A program made the position numbers and the translations under genes. Below the pieces are notes generated by a model. That model was not told the DNA's origin. It saw only the letters and a program-made list of their open reading frames with translations, and did not search any database. From contig JASEFK010000005.1 of assembly GCA_030019255.1 (NCBI GenBank), forward strand, positions 1 through 64,000: 64,000 nucleotides of DNA, written 5' to 3'. Numbering within the stretch: position 1 is the first letter of the stretch; the number at the start of each line of letters is the position of its first letter. This DNA is from Actinomycetota bacterium (GTDB taxonomy: Bacteria; Actinomycetota; Geothermincolia; Geothermincolales; RBG-13-55-18). Below are positions 9,472 to 17,170 of the stretch, piece by piece.

Positions 9472-9999
9472 TCAGTGCCGGCAAGCGATTTCCAGCGCGT
9501 AAAGGACGTAAAGGTCCAGTGCCTCCAGGTACCATTCCCCGCCCCTTTTTGCCAGGTACAGGGGGACGAACTCCTCCCGGGAAAAGTCGATCTCGCCTTC
9601 CTTCACCCAGCGGTCGTTCTTGAGCCGGTAATGGGTGCACTTACCGCCGACAAACGTCACCAGCGCGTGCTCGGGATCCAGGGTCCGGGAGCTCAGCTCC
9701 AAGTTCTCGAAGCGGAAGCGCCAATCCGGCGTACCGTCGAGGAAGCGTCGTCGCATCTCCTCCCATTCCCGGCGCGTTTTCTCCTCGCCCTCCACCTTTT
9801 GCCTGGCCTCGGGGTTTACGAAGGAGCGCATGGTGGAGAAATCCTGGGCTTGCACCGCACCCAGAAAATGGTAAACGGTGGCCTCCGGTGACTCGCGGCC
9901 GCACCCCGCCGCGCAGAGGATGGTGGAAGCCACCAGGACGGCTGAAAGGAGAAGCACCGGGACCCGCAGCCGCGAGCCCGCCTTTCCTGGAGGCAACAT
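9472..9999 (-). CDS. Lipoprotein with NTF2/DUF4878-like domain
   Basis: 175 residues: a signal segment (VLLLSAVLVASTILCAAGC) with the lipobox Cys at about residue 33, then a single domain that begins ESPEATVYHFLGAVQAQDF. The start resembles DUF4878-type domains. It is probably anchored outside the cell membrane. It lies 11 bases downstream of the zinc-ribbon gene at 10011-10478 on the same strand, so the two are probably cotranscribed. Confidence 0.75.
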   Translation of the reverse strand: MLPPGKAGSRLRVPVLLLSAVLVASTILCAAGCGRESPEATVYHFLGAVQAQDFSTMRSFVNPEARQKVEGEEKTRREWEEMRRRFLDGTPDWRFRFENLELSSRTLDPEHALVTFVGGKCTHYRLKNDRWVKEGEIDFSREEFVPLYLAKRGGEWYLEALDLYVLYALEIACRH

Positions 10000-10010
10000 G
10001 AGCGCCGCTG

Positions 10011-10478
10011 CTATCCGCCTATCCTGGCTCCGCAGTTGGGGCAGAAGGCCGACCCGGCGGGAACCTCTCCGCCGCAGGAAGGGCAGACGACGGCACTCGC
10101 CTGGTCAGCCGCCTGGGGTGGTGTCGGCGCCGCGGCCGGAGGAGGCGGGGGAGGTGCCGCCTGCGCCGTCGCTGCCGGCGGGGCGCCTGGAACGGGTGCC
10201 TGCTGGGCGACCTGCCTCTGGGCTTCCAGTTGCTTTTCCAGGTCGATAATCTGCCACTCTAGGTTGAAGATCTGGTCCACCTGGGGTCGCAGCGTGCCGG
10301 GATCGACCTGGTTCTGGCGGAACTGGTTGAGCAGGGCCTCTCCAAGCTGGGTGACCAGCTCCGTCCTCTGCTTGCGCAGGGAGCCTATCTGGGCCTTCTG
10401 CTTGGTGGTGTCCAGGGCCTGGTCGAGCTGGGCTCCCAGGATGGAGGCCTGCTCCTTCAATTTGTCAAAAAATCCCAT
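10011..10478 (-). CDS. Zinc-ribbon protein with coiled coil and Pro/Ala linker
   Basis: 155 residues in three parts: an N-terminal helical, probably coiled-coil region (about 1-85, FFDKLKEQASILGAQLDQAL); a Pro/Ala/Gln-rich linker (90-125); and a C-terminal zinc ribbon (CPSCGGEV...FCPNCGARI). It is soluble. Such ribbon proteins often act as adaptors, but the partner is unknown. The ATG at 10478 lies five bases after GAGGTGAG; a GTG nine bases earlier overlaps that site and is rejected. Confidence 0.75.
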   Translation of the reverse strand: MGFFDKLKEQASILGAQLDQALDTTKQKAQIGSLRKQRTELVTQLGEALLNQFRQNQVDPGTLRPQVDQIFNLEWQIIDLEKQLEAQRQVAQQAPVPGAPPAATAQAAPPPPPPAAAPTPPQAADQASAVVCPSCGGEVPAGSAFCPNCGARIGG

Positions 10479-10540
10479 CCGACTCACCTCTTTCCGATGA
10501 AAAAGCCGACCTGACCTTCGAGTAGGGGCACGACTTCAAA

Positions 10541-10570
10541 ACTTATTATAAGGCAACTTATTATAAGGCA
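10541..10570 (-). promoter_or_regulatory. Tandem 15-bp repeat carrying two TATAAT boxes
   Basis: Two exact copies of acttattataaggca in tandem (10541-10555, 10556-10570). On the minus strand each contains TATAAT, upstream of the zinc-ribbon gene at 10478. This looks like a duplicated -10 region. Confidence 0.45.
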
Positions 10571-10616
10571 ATGTACCGGTTCCGGTCTCCGCGGCGGGTA
10601 CTTGAAATCGCCGGCC

Positions 10617-12050
10617 TCAGAAGGGGGGCTCCTCCCCGGTGAGCAGGCGGTGGATGGCCCGGGCGGAGCGCTTGCCGGCGCCCATGGCCTCGATGACCGT
10701 GGCCGACCCGGTGACGATGTCCCCGCCGGCGAAGACGTTGGGGATGGAGGTCTGCCCGGTCTCGGGGTCGGCGTCGATGTACCCCCACTTATTCAACCTG
10801 AGCTCGGGTATGGTGGAGGGGAGCAGGGGGTTGGCCCGGGTGCCGATGGCCATGATCACCAGGTCCACCTCCATCTCGAACTCGGAATCCGGCACCGGCA
10901 CCGGGCGCCGCCTGCCGCTCTCGTCCGGCTCGCCCAGCTCCATGCGGATGCACTCCATGCTCCTCACCCATCCCTTCTCCCCCAGTATGCGCTGGGGGAG
11001 GGTGAGGAACTTGAAGAGCACCCCCTCCTCGGCTGCGTGGGCCACCTCCTCGGCCCGGGCGGGCATCTCCGCCCGGGAGCGGCGGTAGACGATGGTCACC
11101 TCCTCCGCCCCCAGGCGCAGGGCGGTGCGGGCACTGTCCAGGGCCACGTTTCCTCCCCCGATGACCGCCACCTTCCGGCCCCGCCTGATGGGGGTGTCGT
11201 ACTCCGGGAACAGGTAGGCCTTCATGAGGTTGGAGCGGGTGAGGTACTCGTTGGCCGAGTATACCCCGTTGAGGTTCTCCCCTGGGATGTTCATGAACAT
11301 GGGAAGCCCGGCCCCGATGCCGATGAAGGCGGCGTGGAAACCGGAATCCAGGAGCTCCTGCAGGGTGGTGCTGCACCCAATGACCTGGTCTAGGAGGATC
11401 TCCACCCCCAGGCTGCGGATGTACTCCACCTCCCTCTCCACGATGGCCTTGGGCAGTCGGAATTCCGGGATGCCGTAGGTGAGGACACCTCCCGGGGCGT
11501 GGAGGGCCTCGAAGATGGTAACCCGGTGACCCATGCGGGCCAGGTCCCCGGCGCAGGTCAGCCCCGCCGGCCCGGAGCCGATGACCGCCACCCGCTTGCC
11601 GGTAGGCGGGAGGATGTGGGGAGCTGGGAGGTCCCCCTGCGCCGCCTCGAAGTCGGCGGCGAAGCGCTCCAGGCGGCCTATGGCCACCGGCTCTCCCTTC
11701 TTGCCCAGGGTGCAGACTGCTTCGCACTGCGTCTCCTGGGGACACACCCGGCCGCAGATGGCGGGGAGGTTGTTCTTCTCCTTGAGCTTGGCGGCCGCTC
11801 CCCGGAAATCGCCCTCCTCGATGGCAGCGATGAAGGCGGGAATGTCAATTTCCACCGGGCACCCGGATACGCAGGGTTTCTTGCGGCATTGCAGACAGCG
11901 CGAGGCCTCGGCCACTGCGTCCTCCTCCCGGTAACCCAGGGCCACCTCCTGGAAGTTCCCAGTCCTTGCCCGGGGATCCTGCTCGGGCATGGGACGCCGA
12001 GGCAACCCGGAACCGCGCCTGTGCTTTTCCCGTTTTCCCTCGCTCTCCAT
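10617..12050 (-). CDS. gltA: NADPH-dependent glutamate synthase small-subunit-like flavoprotein (GltA/NfnB family)
   Basis: 477 residues. The N-terminal Fer4_20 domain has the Cys sets CLQCRKKPCVSGCP and CGRVCPQETQCEAVC for two Fe-S clusters. Two Rossmann motifs follow: FAD (VAVIGSGPAGLTCA, about 152) and NADPH (VAVIGGGNVALDSA, about 293). The C terminus has the FAD-closing motif VFAGGDIVTG. Family members are the NADPH-oxidising half of glutamate synthase, or NfnB, which bifurcates electrons between NADH, NADPH and ferredoxin together with NfnA. No glutamate-synthase large subunit is in view, and an NfnA-like gene lies 8 kb away at 19918. RBS AAGGAG. NfnB versus free-standing GltA cannot be settled here. 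Confidence 0.85.
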   Translation of the reverse strand: MESEGKREKHRRGSGLPRRPMPEQDPRARTGNFQEVALGYREEDAVAEASRCLQCRKKPCVSGCPVEIDIPAFIAAIEEGDFRGAAAKLKEKNNLPAICGRVCPQETQCEAVCTLGKKGEPVAIGRLERFAADFEAAQGDLPAPHILPPTGKRVAVIGSGPAGLTCAGDLARMGHRVTIFEALHAPGGVLTYGIPEFRLPKAIVEREVEYIRSLGVEILLDQVIGCSTTLQELLDSGFHAAFIGIGAGLPMFMNIPGENLNGVYSANEYLTRSNLMKAYLFPEYDTPIRRGRKVAVIGGGNVALDSARTALRLGAEEVTIVYRRSRAEMPARAEEVAHAAEEGVLFKFLTLPQRILGEKGWVRSMECIRMELGEPDESGRRRPVPVPDSEFEMEVDLVIMAIGTRANPLLPSTIPELRLNKWGYIDADPETGQTSIPNVFAGGDIVTGSATVIEAMGAGKRSARAIHRLLTGEEPPF

Positions 12051-12351
12051 GGCTCGCTCCTTTTTGGCGGTATTTTAACATGACGGAACGCCGCTGCACC
12101 TGGTCCCCCCCGGATTAAGGCGGCGTCACCTTTCCACCCCTGTGGTTTCGCGAATGTTCCCGCTTTCACGCGTATGGCAGGCAAACGATTGGCGTGACCT
12201 GCCTTACAGGACCCTCCACCCGGCCCGCGCTCCGGCGTGCACAAAGAAAGGGGAGGAAGGGGAACAATTGGATGGGAAGGGGCATCAATCCTTGTAAAGG
12301 GCGGTATTCGAGAGCCGGGTTAGGACGGCGGTCGCGGGGAAGGAGACGGCC

Positions 12352-13266
12352 ATGGGCGACGGAAGAAAATGGAGATGGAAACTTCTGGCAGGGATAGCGG
12401 TGGTCCTTTCAGCAACGATATTGCTGGCGGCGGTGGGCTGCGGGGGGAGGGAAGAGAAAGCTTCCAGCGGCACGGGGGAGGGGTCCCTGGAAAACGGCGG
12501 TGAGACAGGCTTATCCCTTCTCCCCGAGGAGGTCTCCACCCAGGAACCGGCTTCCATCTCCACCGCGGAAGGAACCGGTGCATCCACCCTGCCGGAACTC
12601 CAGGCCAGGGTGATCAGGAACGGACAGGTGAAGATGGAGGCGGAGCGGGGAGGATACGCGAAGATACGCGAGGACGCCGTGGCCCTGGTCACCGCCGCCG
12701 GGGGCTACGTGCAGGACGAGAGTTCCCGCCGCGACGACGAGGGACTGGTCCACGCCACCCTTACCCTGCGCGTCCCTGCGGAGGCGTTCGACCGGACCAT
12801 GACCGATATCTCCGCCCTGGGGAAGATCATCTCCAGCCAGGTGAACACCAGCGACGTGAGCGCGGAGTATGTGGACCTGGAGGCCAGGCTCCGGCACCTG
12901 CAAGCGGAGGAGGCCTTCTACCTCTCTCTCATCGGGCAGGCGAAAACGGTGCAGGAGATGGTCACCATAAGGGAACATCTCTCCTCGGTGCAGCTGGAGA
13001 AGGAGCGGGTGCAGGGGCGCATGAACTTCCTGGACCGCCAGGTGCAGTATTCCACCCTCACCCTCTCCGTGGACGAGGTGGGGCCCGGGGAAGCAGGCGG
13101 CTTCTGGGACTCGGTGGGACGCGCCTTCCGGGCCTTCGCCCGCGGCATGCGCGTCCTGGCGCTGGGCATCTTCTACGCCCTGCCCTGGCTGGTGCTGGCG
13201 GCGCTGATATACCTGGTGGTCCACTTCCTTTTGCGGGGCAGGAAAAAGAGGTCCGCGGAGGGGTAA
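12352..13266 (+). CDS. DUF4349 lipoprotein
   Basis: 304 residues: a signal segment with a lipobox (LLAAVGC, Cys about 30), a Ser/Thr/Glu-rich linker, then a DUF4349 domain (about 85-250) with RVPAEAFDRTMTDIS, the family's coiled pair LEARLRHLQAEEAFY, and VQEMVTIREHLSSVQ. A C-terminal membrane helix follows (LPWLVLAALIYLVVHFLL) with a basic tail. The protein is thus tethered at both ends. DUF4349 has no assigned function. RBS AAGGAG is upstream of the ATG. Confidence 0.85.
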   Translation: MGDGRKWRWKLLAGIAVVLSATILLAAVGCGGREEKASSGTGEGSLENGGETGLSLLPEEVSTQEPASISTAEGTGASTLPELQARVIRNGQVKMEAERGGYAKIREDAVALVTAAGGYVQDESSRRDDEGLVHATLTLRVPAEAFDRTMTDISALGKIISSQVNTSDVSAEYVDLEARLRHLQAEEAFYLSLIGQAKTVQEMVTIREHLSSVQLEKERVQGRMNFLDRQVQYSTLTLSVDEVGPGEAGGFWDSVGRAFRAFARGMRVLALGIFYALPWLVLAALIYLVVHFLLRGRKKRSAEG

Positions 13267-13464
13267 CAGGAAGCGGGGAAGGGGCTGCGTTGCGGATGAT
13301 GATCACCGGAAGCCCGGACCCTCCCTGAAGGACCCCGGGGGCGAGGTCGGCGGGTATGAATGCCGGAAGCGGGGTCGGCGTGCCCGCTCCCCGTGAAAAA
13401 GGAGATCCACCGGACGAGGAACGGCCCGCGGACCGGCATGGGCTCGCTTCCGGCCGGGGGGTTC

Positions 13465-13659
13465 TCAAGAGGAACGGGGGCGAAGGAGTACCTTGTGGTC
13501 CAGGAAGGTGATGGCCGCGATCTCCGCCTCCAGGACGCTTTCCTCCCCGATGATGTTGGAGAGGTGGACCTTCCCGCCCTCCTCCCTGATGTTCACCACG
13601 TCCTCCATGACCAGTTTCTCCTGGTCGCCCTCCAGCAGGTAGGCATGGGATTCACACAT
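13465..13659 (-). CDS. cooT: CooT-family nickel-binding protein
   Basis: A 64-residue protein that matches the small CooT family from end to end: MCESHAYLLEGDQEKLVMED, then a beta-rich body ending FLDHKVLLRP. In Rhodospirillum rubrum CooT helps deliver nickel to CO dehydrogenase, and Cys2 is the metal ligand; Cys2 is present here. The start at 13659 is fixed by GGAGGAG six bases upstream. It overlaps the end of the DUF5318 gene by eight bases, so translation is probably coupled. No CO dehydrogenase gene is in the window, but two CooC-type ATPases are. Confidence 0.85.
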   Translation of the reverse strand: MCESHAYLLEGDQEKLVMEDVVNIREEGGKVHLSNIIGEESVLEAEIAAITFLDHKVLLRPRSS

Positions 13660-14062
13660 CTTGCTCTCCTCCGGAGTTTTCAAAGCGGATGCTGCGCACC
13701 AGGTGGTTCCAGCAGCATCCTATGCAGACCTCCACCACGTAGCAGGTGAAGCTGCGGTACTTCTCCCGCAGCCCGTTGAAGATGGTGCGGGTGGGGAAAA
13801 CCCTCCCGTTGTCGTAGTTCAGCTCGTCGCCGTAAACGAAGTTGAGCAGGCGTAGCTTCTCCCGGCGGCAGATGGGGCAGGTGAACCGTGTATCCTCGCC
13901 CACGTTCCTGGCGATGCGCCGGATCTCCGGGTGGGCGTCGCAGACGTCGTAAACCGAGAGCCGCCCGGCGCGAAAGTCGCGCAGGACGGAACGCTTGCGC
14001 AGCGTATAGTCCACCGTGGTGGCCACGCTTTTTATTTTCCCGCTTCGTACCGCCGCATCCAT
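13652..14062 (-). CDS. DUF5318 family protein
   Basis: About 136 residues with the whole DUF5318 pattern: VDYTLRKRSVLRDFRAGRLS, VCDAHPEIRRIARNVGE, a first Cys pair TCPICRREKL, FVYGDELN, and a second Cys pair in VEVCIGCCWNHLVRSI. The paired cysteines suggest a bound zinc. The family is, to my knowledge, restricted to actinobacteria, which makes this gene the best taxonomic marker here. No SD precedes the ATG; instead TATAAT lies nine bases upstream, suggesting a leaderless transcript. It overlaps cooT downstream. Confidence 0.8.
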   Translation of the reverse strand: MDAAVRSGKIKSVATTVDYTLRKRSVLRDFRAGRLSVYDVCDAHPEIRRIARNVGEDTRFTCPICRREKLRLLNFVYGDELNYDNGRVFPTRTIFNGLREKYRSFTCYVVEVCIGCCWNHLVRSIRFENSGGEQDV

Positions 14063-14073
14063 GTCGGGATAAT

Positions 14074-14079
14074 TATACC
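14074..14079 (-). promoter_or_regulatory. -10 box suggesting leaderless DUF5318-cooT transcript
   Basis: TATAAT lies about nine bases before the ATG at 14062, with no ribosome site between them. Transcription would start at or near the start codon. Confidence 0.4.
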
Positions 14080-14108
14080 CCAACGGAAGAGAGGCGTGGG
14101 CGCGGGGT

Positions 14109-14735
14109 TCAGGTTCGCTGGTCGGCGCTCTCCAGGCCCTTCAGGTGTGCGGTGTCGTTCATGCGGCGCAGCATCCAGCCCCCCTGGTCGCGGGTGATGA
14201 CATTGATGGCCCCGTTGGCCTGGTCCACCCTCCATATCCCCGAGGTGGGGAGGCCCAGCACAATGCAGATTATCAGCCGGTTGATGAGTTTGTGCCCCAC
14301 CAGGAGCACTCTTCCCGAGTGGTCGTGTGCCAGGCGCTCCAGGCCGGCTTTCAGCCTCCTGCGCACCGCCGGCATGGATTCTCCACCAGGGAAGGTCACC
14401 TTCCCGGGGTCCTCCACCCAGAGGCGGAAGACCTCCGGCCAGCCCTCGCGGACCTCGTCCACGCTCTTCCCGCTCCACATGCCGTAATCCACGTCGATGA
14501 ATGAGTCCAGGGTTTCCACCTTTCCCCCATGGGGTTCGGCCACCGCGGAGGCGGTCTCCACCGACCTCCGCAGGGGGCTGGAGTAAAAGGCCTGGAAGGA
14601 GAGGTGAGAGAGGTAGGCTGCCGCCGACTGGGCCTGCCTTTTTCCCCTCCGGTTGAGGGGCAGGTCCACGCGTCCCCGGAAGACGTCCGCCCGGTTGAAC
14701 TCCGTCTCCCCGTGTCGCAGCAGGATGAGCTCCAA
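14109..14735 (-). CDS. Histidine phosphatase (phosphoglycerate mutase / alpha-ribazole phosphatase type)
   Basis: 208 residues of the phosphoglycerate-mutase-like superfamily: LLRHGETEFN with the phospho-accepting His, FYSSPLRRSVETA with the catalytic Glu region, and LVGHKLINR with the second His. Size and motifs fit CobC-type alpha-ribazole phosphatases as well as general sugar phosphatases. The organism handles cobalamin, but this gene is not near the cobalamin riboswitch, so specificity is open. The start is a TTG five bases after GGGAGG. Confidence 0.8.
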   Translation of the reverse strand: MELILLRHGETEFNRADVFRGRVDLPLNRRGKRQAQSAAAYLSHLSFQAFYSSPLRRSVETASAVAEPHGGKVETLDSFIDVDYGMWSGKSVDEVREGWPEVFRLWVEDPGKVTFPGGESMPAVRRRLKAGLERLAHDHSGRVLLVGHKLINRLIICIVLGLPTSGIWRVDQANGAINVITRDQGGWMLRRMNDTAHLKGLESADQRT

Positions 14736-14784
14736 GATATCCTCCCTGGTTATGCGCGGGGTTTAAGGTTCTTACCGGGATTTC

Positions 14785-15240
14785 TTACTGGTTAACGGCC
14801 CGCGCCGCCTCCAGGGCCTCCATATACCCCAGGGTGGTGTAGTAGATGGCGCGGTCGAAGTACAGGACTACCTGGTTGTTAAGCTCCAGGGCCTGGTAGA
14901 GCTCCAGGTTGGTCTGGGTGAGCCCCTCGGAGAGCACCTCCAGCCAGAGGTAGCGCTTGAGGAGGATGAGGGCCATGATCACCTCTTCCAGGCGAAACCC
15001 TTCCTGGAATCTCCTCTGGCCGAGGTTCATGTAGAAGTGGCGGATCTCCTCCTTCTGGGTCTCCGGGCTGAGCCAGTAGCCCAGCCGCTCGTAGACGGCC
15101 ATCGCCCTCTCGAAGAGCAGTTCCTCCGGGAAGTGGTGGTAGGTGGGCGTGTACTTGGACTGCCGGACTTCCTTCAACCAGAGCTTGGCCACCTTGTCCG
15201 CCCTGGTCTCGATCATCTTTATGAACCGCCTGGTAAGCAC
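14785..15240 (-). CDS. RsbRD N-terminal-domain-like protein
   Basis: A 151-residue all-helical protein. The pattern RADKVAKLWLKEVRQSKYTP, YERLGYWLSPETQ, FRLEEVIMALILLKRYLW resembles the RsbRD N-terminal domain, found at the head of stressosome-like and histidine-kinase sensors. Here the domain stands alone with no output domain. The start is a GTG after GGAGG. Function unknown; a small sensor or anti-sigma-pathway component is a guess. Confidence 0.6.
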   Translation of the reverse strand: MLTRRFIKMIETRADKVAKLWLKEVRQSKYTPTYHHFPEELLFERAMAVYERLGYWLSPETQKEEIRHFYMNLGQRRFQEGFRLEEVIMALILLKRYLWLEVLSEGLTQTNLELYQALELNNQVVLYFDRAIYYTTLGYMEALEAARAVNQ

Positions 15241-15546
15241 GATTACCTCCGGTCTTGCTCCCGTTCCATGCTCCCGACAGGGCGAAGGACAGGGATATTA
15301 TAACCCTTTCCCCCTCCTTTTCAAATTTGCCTTTGTTAACCGGGGAATTTACCTTTTCCGTCAACGGCGGTGACACTGAACAGCCGGTCGCGGCCCCGTG
15401 CCTAACCGACGTCTCGGGCTCCATGAGGATGTTGCTCTATACCAGTGACACTGAACAGCCGGTCGCGGCCCCGGGCCTAACCCCCTCCGGGATACCCGGC
15501 CCTCCGTATGCGACCTGCCTTGCCACGCGCGAGGTGCGGGGCGCCC
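15241..15546. other. Intergenic region with a 38-bp direct repeat
   Basis: 306 bases. It holds two copies of a 38-bp sequence (15370-15407 and 15445-15482; one mismatch; period 75 bp) that begins gtgacactgaacagccggtc. No gene seen. Confidence 0.7.
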
Positions 15547-16077
15547 TCATTCGGCGCATTCGCCGGTGTCGCCGCGCAACTTCTCCAGGCCGTGGGGCAG
15601 GGCGGGGATGATGACCTCCAGGTTCTCCCTCGCTCCCCGGGGGCTTCCGGGCAGGTTGACGATGAGGGTGGAACCCCGTATGCCGCTCACCGCGCGGCTG
15701 AGCATGGCGTGGGGGGTGACCCTGAGGGAGGCGGCCCGCATGGCCTCGGCGAAGCCGGGGGCCTCCCTTTCCACCACCCGGCGCGTGGCCTCGGGGGTCA
15801 CGTCACGCGGGCTCATTCCCGTCCCCCCGGTGGTGAGCACCAGGTCCACGCGCAGGCGGTCGCAGAAATACCGGAGCCGCTCCTCGATCATCACCGCCTC
15901 GTCGGGGACTATTTCCCGCGCCTCCACCTTCCAGCCCTCCCGTAAGGCCACCTCCTCCACCGCCCGGCCGGAAAGGTCCTCCCGTTCCCCGGCGGCGCCC
16001 TTGTCGCTCACCGTGAGAATGGCTACCCGGAAGGGGCCTTCCCGCGAGGCGTCTTCACCCCTTCCCTTTCCGCTCAT
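15547..16077 (-). CDS. mogA: MogA/MoaB-family molybdopterin adenylyltransferase
   Basis: 176 residues with the family motifs FRVAILTVSDKGAAGERED, LTTGGTGMSPRDVTPEA and NLPGSPRGARENL. MogA adenylates molybdopterin before metal insertion. It ends the run moaA-moaC-MOSC-mogA. The ATG at 16077 overlaps the TGA of the MOSC gene (ATGA), which fixes the start; a longer reading of the frame would run through the MOSC gene out of phase. Confidence 0.9.
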   Translation of the reverse strand: MSGKGRGEDASREGPFRVAILTVSDKGAAGEREDLSGRAVEEVALREGWKVEAREIVPDEAVMIEERLRYFCDRLRVDLVLTTGGTGMSPRDVTPEATRRVVEREAPGFAEAMRAASLRVTPHAMLSRAVSGIRGSTLIVNLPGSPRGARENLEVIIPALPHGLEKLRGDTGECAE

Positions 16078-16553
16078 CTCTCCTCCACCGCTTCCCGGCC
16101 GCTGCCGCTTTCCTCCAGCACCTCGATGCGGTCTCCCGCCCTCGCCCTGCCGCCCTTGAGGACACGGGCGAAGATTCCCTCCCTCGGCATAATGCAGTCG
16201 CCGGCGGCGTAGTAGATGGCGCAGCGGTCCACGCACTCCTTGCCTATCTGGGTCACCTCGAGGAGGATGTCCCTTCCCACGCGCAGGCGGTCGCCCACCT
16301 TCAGCCGGGTGAGTTCCAAGCCCCGGGTGAGCAGATTCTCCCCGAAGGCGCCAGGCTTGAGGTCCTTGAGCCCCCTGGCCCGCATCTTGTCCACGCTCTC
16401 TTCCGCGAGCAGGCTCACCTGGCGATGGCCGAATCCCGCGTGGGCGTCGCCCTGGATGCCCAGGTTTTCCACCAGGAGAACCTCCTCCACCTCCTCCTTC
16501 TGGACGTGCTTTTCCGCGCTCACGCAAACGGCCACGACCTCACCGCGGGTCAT
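16074..16553 (-). CDS. MOSC-domain protein
   Basis: 159 residues: an N-terminal LLVENLGIQGDAHAGFGHRQ, GAFGENLLTRG, then a Cys-containing strand (IGKECVDRCAIYYAAGDC). MOSC domains bind molybdenum cofactor or carry sulfur in Mo-cofactor metabolism. Single-domain members like this one are common in Mo-cofactor operons. It overlaps moaC upstream by 14 bases and mogA downstream by four, so the three are one translational unit. Confidence 0.88.
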   Translation of the reverse strand: MTRGEVVAVCVSAEKHVQKEEVEEVLLVENLGIQGDAHAGFGHRQVSLLAEESVDKMRARGLKDLKPGAFGENLLTRGLELTRLKVGDRLRVGRDILLEVTQIGKECVDRCAIYYAAGDCIMPREGIFARVLKGGRARAGDRIEVLEESGSGREAVEER

Positions 16554-17061
16554 CTTCGCCTCCTCTCGTGAAGGTCCCCGAGCGTCCGCCCGTTTTCTTC
16601 AGGAGCTGCAGGTCGGTCACGGTCATGGAGCGGTCCACCGCCTTGCACATGTCGTAGATGGTCAGGGCGGCAACGGCGGCACCGGTAAGGGCTTCCATCT
16701 CCACCCCGGTGCGGTCGCGGGTCCTCACCGTCACCAGCACGGTTATGGAGGAGTCCGCCTCGTCCACCTGGAAATCGGTCTCCACCGAGCTGACGGCGAT
16801 AGGGTGACACATGGGAATAAGCTCCCCGGTACGCTTGGCGGCCATGATGCCCGCCACCCGGGCCACGGCCAGTACGTCTCCCTTTTCCACCTCCCCGGAG
16901 AGGATGAGCTTCAAGGTGGAGGGTTTCATGACCACCCGGGCCCGGGCCAGGGCCTCGCGGACGGTGACCGGTTTTCCGCTCACGTCCACCATCCTGGCCC
17001 TTCCCCGCTCGTCCAGGTGGGTGAGGCCTTCAGGCGCTTTGCCCTCGCCGGTGTCCGACAT
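16540..17061 (-). CDS. moaC: Cyclic pyranopterin monophosphate synthase MoaC
   Basis: 173 residues: LTHLDERGRARMVDVSGKP, GIMAAKRTGELIPMCHP, VRTRDRTGVEMEALTG, and TIYDMCKAVDR are the MoaC signatures, including the active-site Lys and Asp region near the C terminus. It forms cPMP from the product of MoaA. RBS GGAGG before the ATG. A Gly/Arg-rich tail of about 14 residues extends past the usual end. Confidence 0.93.
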   Translation of the reverse strand: MSDTGEGKAPEGLTHLDERGRARMVDVSGKPVTVREALARARVVMKPSTLKLILSGEVEKGDVLAVARVAGIMAAKRTGELIPMCHPIAVSSVETDFQVDEADSSITVLVTVRTRDRTGVEMEALTGAAVAALTIYDMCKAVDRSMTVTDLQLLKKTGGRSGTFTRGGEDDPR

Positions 17062-17170
17062 TCCAGCGACCTCCGTGGTCCGAAGTCCCGCCCCTTCTCC
17101 TCGCCCGTGGAGGTGGTGATTCCAGCTCCCCGGGCGCCGTCCGGCATTTAAATCCCCGCCGGAGGAGGGA

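Noticed and set aside
15370-15482. Possible CRISPR array
   Set aside because: Only two repeat copies, 37-bp spacer, no cas genes. The same holds for the pair at 51404-51513.
15547-16527. A 326-codon reading that extends mogA upstream
   Set aside because: The extra N-terminal part is an out-of-phase reading of the MOSC gene; the ATGA overlap at 16074-16077 marks the true start.
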